Of a stretch of 44,707 nucleotides of DNA, positions 1-7,293 are shown one piece after another. The translations under genes were made by a program, and so were the position numbers. This DNA is from Eggerthellaceae bacterium (GTDB taxonomy: Bacteria > Actinomycetota > Coriobacteriia > Coriobacteriales > Eggerthellaceae), in NCBI GenBank assembly GCA_022644775.1, contig JALCHN010000012.1, forward strand, positions 1-44,707, read 5' to 3'. Under the pieces are notes generated by a model. That model did not search any database. It was not told the origin of the DNA and worked only from the letters and a program-made list of their open reading frames with translations. Position 1 is the stretch's first letter. The number at the start of each line of letters is the position of its first letter.

Positions 1-50
1 TTTTTTTGCCCCCCCCGGGTTTCACAAACACCCCCCCGCCCCCATTGTCA
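1..50. other. homopolymer-rich window edge
   Basis: Runs of seven T, eight C and seven C occur within 50 bases, unlike anything else in the window. This looks like a contig edge or low-quality sequence, and no function is assigned. Bases here should not be trusted for feature calls. Confidence 0.4.
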
Positions 51-57
51 GCATGCG

Positions 58-95
58 AAATATGAAGGGTCTGTGTTCGAATTCCCACAGCTCCA
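58..95 (+). other. possible degenerate tmRNA/tRNA 3' end
   Basis: TTCGAAT (76-82) resembles a T-loop, and CAGCTCCA (88-95) resembles the 3' end of tmRNA or a tRNA acceptor. It is followed by a strong hairpin, as structural RNA genes often are. The T-stem does not pair in the canonical 5+7 geometry: CTGTG/CACAG leaves a 10-nt loop. It is therefore a remnant, an artefact of the poor window edge, or a chance match. The 5' part would lie outside or in the damaged first bases. Confidence 0.2.
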
Positions 96-101
96 AATTT
101 T

Positions 102-138
102 ACGGAAGGGTCCCCGGTTAGGGGACCCTTCCGTATTT
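102..138 (+). terminator. strong hairpin, likely terminator
   Basis: A perfect 14-bp stem (102-115 with 121-134) encloses a 5-nt loop and is followed by ATTTAG. The stem is long, but the U-tract is short. The position fits termination of whatever RNA ends near base 95. Confidence 0.6.
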
Positions 139-229
139 AGAGGCTTTGACCTGGGCTTTTGCAATCGCTTTAGATTGGCTTCCCTAACCGTTGCGCCCAC
201 CGACCACAGGCGGCCTTTCGCTATTCCCA

Positions 230-257
230 TTGACACACTCAGAACTTGTCCTAGTCT
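230..257 (+). promoter_or_regulatory. candidate sigma70 promoter for the leader-MFS unit
   Basis: TTGACA (230-235) is a perfect -35 box, followed after 16 nt by TAGTCT (252-257), which matches 4 of 6 bases of the -10 consensus. A transcript from here would begin near 264, where an 8-bp hairpin (264-271 with 277-284) lies, and would cover the leader peptide at 301. Confidence 0.55.
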
Positions 258-300
258 AAGGGCCGTCGAGCAAAGGGCTCGACGAACGAAAGGATGAAAC

Positions 301-348
301 ATGAACCTGCTGGTTACCCTGATTTCGATTACGAGCGTGATTAGTTAG
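301..348 (+). CDS. 15-residue branched-chain-rich leader peptide
   Basis: This short ORF encodes MNLLVTLISITSVIS. Eight of 15 residues are Leu, Ile or Val, and two are Thr. A clear ribosome binding site (GAAAGGA, 288-294) lies 6 nt before the ATG. The stop codon (346-348) is inside the 5' arm of the first of two competing hairpins, and a strong terminator follows before the MFS gene. This is the arrangement of amino-acid attenuators such as ilv/thr leaders, where ribosome stalling at scarce-amino-acid codons sets the RNA fold. The peptide itself probably has no function. Coding status is inferred from RBS, composition and context. Confidence 0.7.
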   Translation: MNLLVTLISITSVIS

Positions 349-392
349 CACGGGTAGCCGGTTTGCGCCGCCCGTGCTTCCTTGACGGGCGG
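347..392 (+). promoter_or_regulatory. attenuator: mutually exclusive hairpins
   Basis: Hairpin 1 pairs AGCACGGG (347-354) with CCCGTGCT (371-378). Hairpin 2 pairs CCGCCCGT (368-375) with ACGGGCGG (385-392). They share bases 371-375 and cannot form together. The left arm of hairpin 1 overlaps the leader stop codon, so a ribosome terminating or stalling there would change the choice. I do not see a direct overlap between hairpin 2 and the downstream terminator stem, so how the switch reaches the terminator is unresolved. Confidence 0.6.
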
Positions 393-404
393 TCGATGAG
401 CTGA

Positions 405-444
405 AAAGCCAGCGACTGCAATCAGTGCAGCCGCTGGCTTTTTT
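405..444 (+). terminator. attenuator terminator upstream of MFS gene
   Basis: The stem AGCCAGCG (407-414) with CGCTGGCT (432-439) is extended inside by CTGCA (416-420) with TGCAG (426-430). It is followed by a run of T to 444 and preceded by A residues that can pair with it. This is a textbook intrinsic terminator between the leader peptide and the transporter start, so transporter expression needs read-through. Confidence 0.85.
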
Positions 445-510
445 ACGTTTGCAGCAGCGCTCCGCCGAGGACCCCGGACGATACGGTTCAATTTCGGAAG
501 GAGCACACAC

Positions 511-1842
511 ATGTCAAGTACGGCAACAGCAACGCGCTCGATGGCGATGAGCACGCCCGCGAAGGAGCGCGACTCGGTCGCGGAGGTGATGGGCGCCTCG
601 ATGGTGGGCACCGCCATCGAGTTCTACGACAACTACTGCTACTCGATCGCCGCGGCCAGCTATTTCGGCACGATCTTCTTCACCGACGTGGCTAAATCCG
701 ACCCCCTGCTGGCCACCATCATGGCCTTCGTGACCTTTGCCGTGTCCTTCATCGCGCGCCCCTTCGGATCGCTGCTCTTCGGCCACTTCGGCGATAAGCT
801 CGGCCGCAAGAAGACCCTCGTCGTCGCCCTCATGATGATGGGCATCGCCACCTTCACCGTGGGCCTTTTGCCCGGCTACGAGCAGCTCGGCACCCTCGCC
901 GTCGTCCTGCTCTGCGTCTGCCGCGCCTGCCAGGGCATCGGCCTTGCCGGCGAATGGTCGGGCGCCGCGCTCGTCGCGACCGAAAACGCCCCGGCCGGCA
1001 AGCGCGCGATCTTCGGCGCCTTCCCCAACATGGGCGCTCCGATCGGATTCTTCCTGGCCTACGGCATCAACCTCCTGCTCGACACCAACCTCTCGAGCGA
1101 CGTCATGGTTGCCTGGGGCTGGCGCATCCCCTTCCTGCTTTCCGCCGTGCTCGTCATCGTGGGCCTCGTCATCCGCCTGCGCATGAGCGAAACGCCCGTC
1201 TTCAAGAAGGCCGTTGAAGAGAACCGCACCACCCGCACCCCGCTGCGCGACCTTCGCCACTACTGGAAGCAGGTTGTGCTGGGCATGTGCGCCATCTCGG
1301 TGACCTACACCCTGTTCTACTCGCTCGGCACCTGGTCGCTGGCCTACGGCGTGAAGAGCCTGGGCTTCACCCAGTCGCAGTACCTGTCGATGGAGCTCTT
1401 CGCCGTCCTCTTCTTCGCCGCCTTCATCGTAGTGGGCTGCCTGTCCGCCGACCGCTTCGGCCGCAAGCGCACCCTCTACACCGCGACCGCTGCGATGCTC
1501 GTGTTCAGCCTGGTCTGCCCGCAGTTGCTCACCGGCACGCAGAACTTCGCCGGCGTGCTCGCCTTCCTCTGCGTGGGCTTCAGCATCATGGGCGCCCTCT
1601 TCGGCCCCTGCGGCGCCTACCTGCCGGAACTCTTCCCCGCGAAGGTGCGCTACTCCGGATCGGGCCTGGCCTACAACCTGGCTGCCGTGACCGGCGGCGC
1701 GTTCGCCCCGACGATCGCCACCGCGCTCGTTACCTCCTTCGGCATCCAGGCGCTCGGTTGGTACCTGGGCATCATGGCCGTGATCGCGCTCGTGGCTCTC
1801 TACTTCATCAAGGAGAGCAAGGACGTCGACTACGAGGTGTAA
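511..1842 (+). CDS. MHS-type MFS transporter
   Basis: This 443-residue protein has about 12 hydrophobic segments, typical of the major facilitator superfamily. The loop 2-3 signature GHFGDKLGRKKT is at residues ~91-102, and a second copy (DRFGRKR) lies at ~314 in the second half. The N-terminal pattern (GTAIEFYDNYCYS, then YFGTIFF) is that of the metabolite:H+ symporter branch, which includes ShiA- and ProP-like carriers of organic acids, shikimate or betaines. Substrate cannot be read from sequence. The branched-chain-type attenuator upstream suggests a branched-chain amino acid, keto acid or related compound (inference). The ATG at 511 has AAGGAG 7 nt upstream. A GC-rich hairpin follows the gene. 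Confidence 0.9.
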   Translation: MSSTATATRSMAMSTPAKERDSVAEVMGASMVGTAIEFYDNYCYSIAAASYFGTIFFTDVAKSDPLLATIMAFVTFAVSFIARPFGSLLFGHFGDKLGRKKTLVVALMMMGIATFTVGLLPGYEQLGTLAVVLLCVCRACQGIGLAGEWSGAALVATENAPAGKRAIFGAFPNMGAPIGFFLAYGINLLLDTNLSSDVMVAWGWRIPFLLSAVLVIVGLVIRLRMSETPVFKKAVEENRTTRTPLRDLRHYWKQVVLGMCAISVTYTLFYSLGTWSLAYGVKSLGFTQSQYLSMELFAVLFFAAFIVVGCLSADRFGRKRTLYTATAAMLVFSLVCPQLLTGTQNFAGVLAFLCVGFSIMGALFGPCGAYLPELFPAKVRYSGSGLAYNLAAVTGGAFAPTIATALVTSFGIQALGWYLGIMAVIALVALYFIKESKDVDYEV

Positions 1843-1876
1843 GGCCCGCAATCCGCAGACACGCTTGATTCGCACG

Positions 1877-1914
1877 AGCGCCCCGATTCCCGCATGCGCG
1901 GGGTCGGGGCGCTT
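1877..1914 (+). terminator. GC-rich hairpin after MFS gene
   Basis: A 10-bp outer stem (1877-1886 with 1904-1913) encloses an inner CCCGC/GCGGG pairing. Only two T follow, so it is a weak-tract terminator or mRNA-stabilising hairpin. Confidence 0.5.
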
Positions 1915-2038
1915 GCCCGTATGGGGGACTGAGCGAAGCCGACCGCGGCGCCCGCCTTTCGATGGGCGCGCCTCTCCCGCGCATGCGCCATCCCGAGTGG
2001 GGCGATTCCTGCGCGCATGCTGCGCGCGTTGCCCCGCC

Positions 2039-2389
2039 CTACTTCCGCAGCACCTTTTCGAGCGACTTGCCTTTGGCGAGCTCGTCGACCATCTTGTCGA
2101 GTCGGCGGATCTCGCGCATCGTGGAATCTTCCACCGCCTCGACGCGCACGCCGCACACCGTGCCCGTCACTTTGTCGCGATGCGGGTTGGGCGCCGGCGC
2201 CCGCCTGAAGAAGTCGCCGTAGGTCGTGCCATCCGCCGCGGCCGCCGCGATTTCCTGCGGCGTATAGCCGGTGAGCCAAGAGGTGGCTGCGTCGACCTCT
2301 TTGCGCGTGTGACCTTTCCGCTCGGCTTTCGCGACCAGGCACGAGTAGACGCGGCCAAAATCCATCGCGAAGACCTTTTCGTTCTGCAT
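2039..2389 (-). CDS. DUF2200 family protein
   Basis: This 116-residue soluble protein begins MQNEKVFAMDFGRVYSCLVA. The opening, the segment ATSWLTGYTPQEI and the C-terminal segment MREIRRLDKMVDELAKGKS match my recollection of the DUF2200 family, which has no established biochemical role. The family is small, single-domain and sporadically distributed in bacteria. I chose the ATG at 2389 over an upstream in-frame start (2434) because GGAAGG sits 6-8 nt before it and family homology starts there. The gene is divergent from the DUF4282 gene at 2480, with about 90 bp between them for both promoters. Confidence 0.75.
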   Translation of the reverse strand: MQNEKVFAMDFGRVYSCLVAKAERKGHTRKEVDAATSWLTGYTPQEIAAAAADGTTYGDFFRRAPAPNPHRDKVTGTVCGVRVEAVEDSTMREIRRLDKMVDELAKGKSLEKVLRK

Positions 2390-2479
2390 GGCGCCCTTCC
2401 TTTCGCGTCGGCGGCCCATTGTGAGCGCAGCCATCGAAGCTCAGGGTACACTGGAACCATCCAGACAGAAAGGACTCAC

Positions 2480-3283
2480 ATGTACTATTCCGATCCCCTG
2501 AGCTCGTTGGAATCGAACTCGTCCTTGCTCGGCACCGGAGTGCTCGCTGGCGTGCTGAGCGTCGTCGCCGTTCTCGCCTTCATTGCCCTCTGCGTAGCAG
2601 GCTACATCATGCTGCTGGGCAAGAACGCCTCGCATCGCACGAGCGCACTCGGCCGCTTCTTCAACTTCGACCATTTCTATATCGAGAAGGTCCTGCAGGT
2701 CCTCAACCTCATCGCCGCGGTGGGCATTGCCGTGTTCGCCTGCTGGCTGGCGCTTTCGTCGTTCGGATCGCCCCTGCTCATCCTGCCGGGCATTTTGCTG
2801 GGCGCCCTTGTGTTCTTCGTGGGGCAGTTCGTGAACCGCATCATCTTCGAAGGCGCCCTGCTCTTCGTGCGCCTGGTAACCGACACGCAGGCCATACGCA
2901 ACACGGTGGCCGGCCCGCGCACCATGGACGAGCCGCCCGCGCCTGCGGCGCCGTTCGCGCCCGCGAGCGCGTATCGTTCGCCCGCTGCCGTCGCGCCCGT
3001 GGCGCCCGCTGATACGCCGGTCGCCCCGACCGCCGCAGCAGCGCCTGCGCCGGCCCCTTCGGCCCCCGAACCTCCGGCGGCTGCGCCCGCACCGGCGCCG
3101 GCCCCCGCTGAACCTCAGACGCCGGCACCTGCGCCCGAAGCACCTGCGGCTACTGCACAGCAGCAGGCCCCGGCTCCGCCCGTGCCGCCCGCGTTCACGC
3201 CCAAGCGCACCTGGCACTGCCCTGCGTGCGGCACCGAAAACGACGGCAACTTCTGCGTGAGCTGCGGCACCAAGCGCCCGTAA
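2480..3283 (+). CDS. DUF4282-like membrane protein with C-terminal zinc ribbon
   Basis: This is a 267-residue protein. Residues ~17-45 form a membrane helix. A DUF4282-like unit with two further helices follows (FFNFDHFYIEKVLQVLNLIA, then two hydrophobic stretches to ~130). Next is a ~100-residue linker made almost only of Pro and Ala. The C-terminus is a double CxxC zinc ribbon: CPACG and CVSCG within the last 22 residues. The layout suggests a membrane-anchored protein that holds a small metal-binding domain away from the membrane. No enzymatic function is known for the family. The start at 2480 is supported by AGAAAGGA (2466-2473). A strong terminator follows. Confidence 0.75.
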   Translation: MYYSDPLSSLESNSSLLGTGVLAGVLSVVAVLAFIALCVAGYIMLLGKNASHRTSALGRFFNFDHFYIEKVLQVLNLIAAVGIAVFACWLALSSFGSPLLILPGILLGALVFFVGQFVNRIIFEGALLFVRLVTDTQAIRNTVAGPRTMDEPPAPAAPFAPASAYRSPAAVAPVAPADTPVAPTAAAAPAPAPSAPEPPAAAPAPAPAPAEPQTPAPAPEAPAATAQQQAPAPPVPPAFTPKRTWHCPACGTENDGNFCVSCGTKRP

Positions 3284-3315
3284 GCGCGCCGCCTCTCGCG
3301 TCCCCGCTCATAGCG

Positions 3316-3360
3316 CTGAAAGCGCCCTGCCTCCCGAACCGGGCGGCAGGGCGCTTTCAG
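3316..3360 (+). terminator. terminator after DUF4282 gene
   Basis: A perfect 16-bp stem (3316-3331 with 3345-3360) lies 33 bp after the stop codon. The 5' arm begins CTGAAAGCG and the 3' arm ends CGCTTTCAG. There is no T-run after it. Confidence 0.6.
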
Positions 3361-3605
3361 GATGAGGTGCCGAATGCGTGCCCGATAGACCTTCGTCGAT
3401 GCAGGTCGGAGCTGAATTACGTCCGCGCGCATCCCCGCACCGCACGATGTCTCGTGGGGACCACGATGCACCTTGCGCGCAAGGCAAGCCGGAGCGCAGC
3501 GGCAAATCGGGCGCCAGGTCACGGGAAGGCGGCACACGTCGGGCAGGACAGCGGCCGCGTAACGCGCTTGCCGCATGGCGCGACCGCCGCTCGAGCGCGC
3601 GGGGC

Positions 3606-3850
3606 TGGCACAGATGTGCCGCTGTGCAGTGGATTTCTCGGGTCGATGGCAGAGACGTGCCGAAATGCAGCATCAAATCGAGCCGAATCGCGCGAATCGG
3701 TTCCGCCGGCGGCGAACCCTTTCGCAAAACCCCAGGTCAGGGATTCGTGCGCAAAGCCCGTCCGAGGGGCGCCGGCCATCGCATACTGCACAACGCGCGA
3801 TCTCTGCCATCGGGCGGCAAAATCCACTGCACAACGCGCATTCTCTGCCA
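3606..3850. repeat. 245-bp palindromic element, copy A
   Basis: A left arm (3606-3670) and right arm (3786-3850), each exactly 65 nt, are inverted copies of each other (45 of 65 identical by eye). They flank a 115-nt centre. Within each arm a TGGCAGAGA-type motif occurs twice, and GCAGTGGATT is perfectly conserved between arms. A second copy with identical 65-115-65 geometry lies 381 bp downstream. The surrounding gene-free DNA (3361-3605, 3851-3986, 4232-4445) shows nothing else I can name. A minus-strand frame through the element (3836 to 3612) is open and resembles the matching frame of copy B, so a short protein cannot be fully excluded. Confidence 0.75.
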
Positions 3851-3986
3851 CCTGCGCGCAGGAATCGCTCATCTGGGGATAGCACGTGCGGGAAAAGCGA
3901 GCTCGCCAAGTGACGGAGCGCCGGGGTCGGGCGACGGGGCGTCACGGCCGAATGCGGCGTCGTGCCCGGCCGCGGCACACGAAGAC

Positions 3987-4231
3987 TGGCAGAGATGGGC
4001 AGATATGCGGTCGGTTTCGATCGCCGCTGGCTGAGATAGGTAGAAATGCGGTCTTCAACTGGGCCGAATCACGGGAATCGAGCCCGTTGGTGATGCCGCA
4101 ATTTACAAAACCCCAGTTCAGGAAGTCGCCTGCAAGGTCCGCCCCAGAGGAGCCCGTCATCGCAAACCGCATAACGCGCGATTTCAGCCAACGGACGGCG
4201 AAATCGACCGCACATCTCATGATTCCAGCCA
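3987..4231. repeat. 245-bp palindromic element, copy B
   Basis: The left arm 3987-4051 and right arm 4167-4231 match each other at 44 of 65 positions and flank a 115-nt centre. There is no length difference from copy A anywhere. The left arms of A and B match at 44 of 65. Both arms of B carry GCGGTCG where both arms of A carry GCAGTGG, so the arms have changed together within each copy. That pattern suggests selection for pairing or for paired binding sites. No transposase gene or clear target duplication is visible. Confidence 0.75.
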
Positions 4232-4445
4232 CCATCGCGAAGATGTTAGAGAGCGGAACGGGACAGACCTGCTGGGAGGCGGGACAAACAGGGCCGGGGG
4301 GGTGAGGTCGCTGAGAGGCGAGGCGGCGGGGACGGGACGGAGGCCGCTGGGCAGCAAAACCGGGACGGGGCCGCCGGGCGGCAAGGCGCCGCGGGCGGCT
4401 GGGCAACGGCAGGGCGCTTTCCCACCTGCGAGCGATGCGCAACCG

Positions 4446-5036
4446 CTAGGCCGTCTTCGTCGCCGCCAGCAGTTTCGAAAGCAGGGCCACGAGCTGAGCC
4501 TGCTCTTCGTCGGATAAGCAGGCCATGAGCTCGCGATACGACGTCGTATGATGGGCGGCGCGACGCCTGCCTTCGGCCATGCCCTCGTCGGTGAGCTGCA
4601 TGAAGCCCGGGCGGCCGTCGACTTCAACCATCTTCAGATAGCCGGCGGCCTCGAGCGCCTCGATCGAAGGCAGCAAGCCGGCCGTGTTCGTGTAGAGCAG
4701 CTTGGCCATGATCGAGGGGGCCGCCAGACCGCGGCGGCGCATGACGGCGCAGAGCAGCTTGTCCTCCACGCGCTCGCCGGCCGCGGCGCGCAGCTTGTGC
4801 GGCAGCACGGTGAGCAGGTGCTCGATGCGCACGTCGGCAGGAGCGCTCGCATGATGCTTGGCGGCGGGCTTCGCCGCGGGTTTGGCCGCGGGTTCGGCCG
4901 CAGCCGCAGCCGGCCCTTCCGCGCGCTCCTTCTGCGCCTGCTCCCACCGGTAGGCGCCCAACCCGCACATGAAGTGGTCGAGCCGGCAGTGGAAGTGGCA
5001 GCCGGGGCAAACGGCTGCAGCGGAAGCGTGCGTCAT
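4446..5036 (-). CDS. winged-helix (MarR/PadR-like) protein with Cys-rich N-terminus
   Basis: This is a 196-residue protein. Residues 10-24 contain CPGCHFHCRLDHFMC, a compact Cys/His cluster likely to bind metal. An Ala/Lys/Pro-rich linker follows (~40-65). Residues ~70-196 look like a MarR/PadR-type winged helix: a predicted recognition region AAPSIMAKLLYTNTAGLLPS and a wing-like GRPGFMQLTDEGMAEGRRR. It is probably a transcriptional regulator, perhaps metal- or redox-sensing (inference from the cluster). AAAGGA precedes the ATG. It lies 117 bp downstream of a NarL-type response regulator on the same strand, with an inverted repeat in the gap that could be an operator. Confidence 0.65.
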   Translation of the reverse strand: MTHASAAAVCPGCHFHCRLDHFMCGLGAYRWEQAQKERAEGPAAAAAEPAAKPAAKPAAKHHASAPADVRIEHLLTVLPHKLRAAAGERVEDKLLCAVMRRRGLAAPSIMAKLLYTNTAGLLPSIEALEAAGYLKMVEVDGRPGFMQLTDEGMAEGRRRAAHHTTSYRELMACLSDEEQAQLVALLSKLLAATKTA

Positions 5037-5065
5037 CGCGATCCTTTCGCACAGAAGCCCACGAA

Positions 5066-5087
5066 GGGCGGATTCGATTATCCGCCC
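5066..5087 (-). promoter_or_regulatory. 8-bp inverted repeat before the winged-helix gene
   Basis: GGGCGGAT (5066-5073) and ATCCGCCC (5080-5087) flank a 6-nt spacer, 30 bp upstream of the start at 5036. It could be an autoregulatory operator or the terminator of the preceding response regulator gene. Confidence 0.35.
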
Positions 5088-5153
5088 TAGTGTAGGCCGT
5101 CACGTCCGCGCGCTCGGTTGCTCTTCCAACCGCTGCGTTGAAGAGGCAACGAG

Positions 5154-5942
5154 CTATCGCTGGCCCGGGGTCACCAGGCCCGTTTCGTAGGCGATCACCA
5201 CGAGCTGGGCGCGGTCGTGGGCATCGAGCTTGTTCATCACGCGAGCCAGGTGGGTCTTCACGGTAGCGGGCGAGATGACGAGCTGTTCGGCGATCTGCTC
5301 GTTGGTCAGGCCGTGTGCGACGAGCTTCAGGATCTCGCTCTCGCGGTCGGTGAGACCCGACAGCTCGCGTTCGGCGCGCACCTCGCGCACGCGCGAATCG
5401 ACGAAGGTTTCGATGAGGCGGCGCGTGACCGACGGCTGAATGAGGGCGTCGCCTTGGGCCACCGTGCGCACCGCGCGCACGATGTCGTCGGGCTCGGCGT
5501 CCTTCAGCATGAAGCCGCTCGCGCCCGCCGCGAGCGCGTCGTAGACGTATTCGTCGATGTCGAAAGTGGTGAGCACGAGCACATGGGTGCCCACCAGGCG
5601 CTCGTCTTCGGCGATGCGGCGCGTGGCCGAAATGCCGTCTTCCACCGGCATGCGGATATCCATGAGCACCACGTCGGGGTGCAGCTCGAGCGCACGGTCG
5701 TAGGCGGCGGCGCCGTTGCCGGCCTCGCCCACGACGTTGATGTGGTCGTAGGACGAAAGGATGAGGCGGAAGCCGCTGCGCACCAGGTCCTGGTCGTCGG
5801 CGATGAGCACCGACACGTCGTCGCCCAGCCGCGCCTCGTCGGCTTCGCGCACCGCTTCTTCGCTCTGCTTGCGCAGACGCTCCTGCGCCTTGCGGTAGTC
5901 TTCGTCGTACAGCTGAGATCCGCCGATAAGCTCTTCCGCCAC
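5154..5942 (-). CDS. NarL/LuxR-family response regulator
   Basis: This 262-residue protein carries a receiver domain at ~43-160 (VSVLIADDQD acidic pair, phosphoacceptor Asp95 in LMDIRMP, LTTF, Lys of MLKDA). A LuxR-type helix-turn-helix is at ~195-255 (LTDRESEILKLVAHGLTNEQ, then SPATVKTHLARVMNKL). It is the partner of the histidine kinase just upstream (gap 23 bp). It starts at GTG with GGAGG 5 nt before it. This gives an unusual ~42-residue charged, coiled-coil-like extension ahead of the receiver, where most NarL proteins begin directly. An internal GTG at residue 43 would give a canonical length but lacks a close RBS. Confidence 0.9.
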   Translation of the reverse strand: MAEELIGGSQLYDEDYRKAQERLRKQSEEAVREADEARLGDDVSVLIADDQDLVRSGFRLILSSYDHINVVGEAGNGAAAYDRALELHPDVVLMDIRMPVEDGISATRRIAEDERLVGTHVLVLTTFDIDEYVYDALAAGASGFMLKDAEPDDIVRAVRTVAQGDALIQPSVTRRLIETFVDSRVREVRAERELSGLTDRESEILKLVAHGLTNEQIAEQLVISPATVKTHLARVMNKLDAHDRAQLVVIAYETGLVTPGQR

Positions 5943-5965
5943 ACCGGCCTCCGTTTCCTTCGTTG

Positions 5966-7204
5966 CTATTCCCGCTTACCCAGCGGCAGTTCCACGCGCA
6001 CCGCGAAGCCGCCCTGCGGACGATTCCCGGCCGAAAACGTCCCTTTCAAAACTGTAACGCGTTCGGCCATGCCCTGCACGCCGTGCCCGCTCGATTCCGA
6101 AAGGCCATCGGAAGCGGCGGTGCCTTCGGGCATGCCGCAGCCGTCGTCTTCCACCGAAAGGACGGCGGTGACGTCGGTGTTCGCAAGCCGCACCTTCAGC
6201 TTGTGGGCGTGGGCGTGACGCACCGTGTTGGTGATCGCCTCGCGCGCGATACCGAACAGGGCCACGTCGACGTAGGCGGGTACCTGGGCGGCGTCGTAGC
6301 CGGCGTCGTCGTAGGTGACCTCGAGCCCGGCCTCGCGCGCGTATTCGCACAGGTCGGGCATGCGGTCGGTGCCGTTGGTGGGCTTGGTTTCGGCTTCGGC
6401 GTCTTCGTTGCGCAGGACGCTGATCATCGAGCGGATCTCTTCCAAGGCCGATTTCGACGTGAGGCGAATCTGCGCCACCGCTTCCTTGGCCATGGCCGGG
6501 TTGCGGTCGATGAGGCGCTCGGCCGCGGCAGCCTGGATGCTCACCGCCGAAAGCGAATGGGCCGTGATGTCGTGGATTTCGCGGGCGATGCGCACGCGCT
6601 CCTCTTCGACGCGGCGGGCCGATTCCTCTTCGATGCGGCGCTGGGTTTCCTCGGCGCGCGCCTTCGATTCTTCCTTGTAGTTGTTGAAGGCGTAGAGGGC
6701 CAGGCCCACGCCGGCGGCTACCGCGAACAGGGTGAGGTTCTGCACGACCACCGCTAGGCGGATGGCCGCGTTCTCGCCCGGGGGCGGCATCCAGAACAGG
6801 AGGATGACCACGATGGCCGCGGCGACGCCCGTTTCGTAGAGCGTGCGTTCGGACGCAAGCGTGAGCAGGGCGATCATAGGACCGATGGCCGAAAACGAGT
6901 AGCTGGGCGCGTCGCCTTGCGAGGTCACGAAGACCAGGAAAGTGAAGATGAAGACCTCCCAGGGCAGGCGGCGACGCACGACGAGCGGCAGCGTGGTGAG
7001 GGCGAGCAGGATGTAGATCGACGGGTCGGGGTTGCGCGAGATCACGCCCATCATGCTGCGAAAGAGCGAGTCGCGGAAGACGAGCGGCGACGAGCTCAGC
7101 GTGATCTGGATGAGCGCGAACATGAAAGCGGCCACGGCGATGAGCACGTCGAGTACCCAGTCGAGCCGGTCCATCTTGCAGTTGTTAACGAGAATGTCTT
7201 TCAT
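5966..7204 (-). CDS. sensor histidine kinase (HisKA_3/NarX-type)
   Basis: This protein has about 412 residues. Residues ~15-175 contain five or six hydrophobic segments, giving a membrane sensor without a large extracellular domain. A coiled coil (~176-205) leads to the HisKA_3 dimerisation domain with phosphoacceptor His211 in REIHDITAHSLS. The ATPase domain follows (N-box region EAITNTVRHAHA, then VEDDGCGMP and a GHGVQGM G-box). It phosphorylates the adjacent NarL-type regulator. The start is uncertain: ATG at 7204 is used, TTG at 7234 or ATG at 7174 are possible, and no good RBS is visible for any. It is probably co-transcribed with the SpoU and patatin genes upstream. Confidence 0.85.
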   Translation of the reverse strand: MKDILVNNCKMDRLDWVLDVLIAVAAFMFALIQITLSSSPLVFRDSLFRSMMGVISRNPDPSIYILLALTTLPLVVRRRLPWEVFIFTFLVFVTSQGDAPSYSFSAIGPMIALLTLASERTLYETGVAAAIVVILLFWMPPPGENAAIRLAVVVQNLTLFAVAAGVGLALYAFNNYKEESKARAEETQRRIEEESARRVEEERVRIAREIHDITAHSLSAVSIQAAAAERLIDRNPAMAKEAVAQIRLTSKSALEEIRSMISVLRNEDAEAETKPTNGTDRMPDLCEYAREAGLEVTYDDAGYDAAQVPAYVDVALFGIAREAITNTVRHAHAHKLKVRLANTDVTAVLSVEDDGCGMPEGTAASDGLSESSGHGVQGMAERVTVLKGTFSAGNRPQGGFAVRVELPLGKRE

Positions 7205-7293
7205 CGTTCGCACTATACCGAAGCACGGGCGCAAGCGCTAGCCAAGCTGGCCGTTTGGCGGGAGAAGCGAGGGGGGGGTGCGGGCGGGCACCC

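Noticed and set aside
3700-3780. CGCAAAGCCC inside element copy A as a second GEMM riboswitch
   Set aside because: The remaining signature segments (GGGCAAACC, GAAA-capped stem, GGCAGCC) are absent and copy B does not conserve the match.
3519-3872. Minus-strand ORF (118 codons) through palindromic element copy A as a protein gene
   Set aside because: No RBS or family match, and the similarity to copy B follows from the DNA repeat. Kept only as a competing explanation in the findings.
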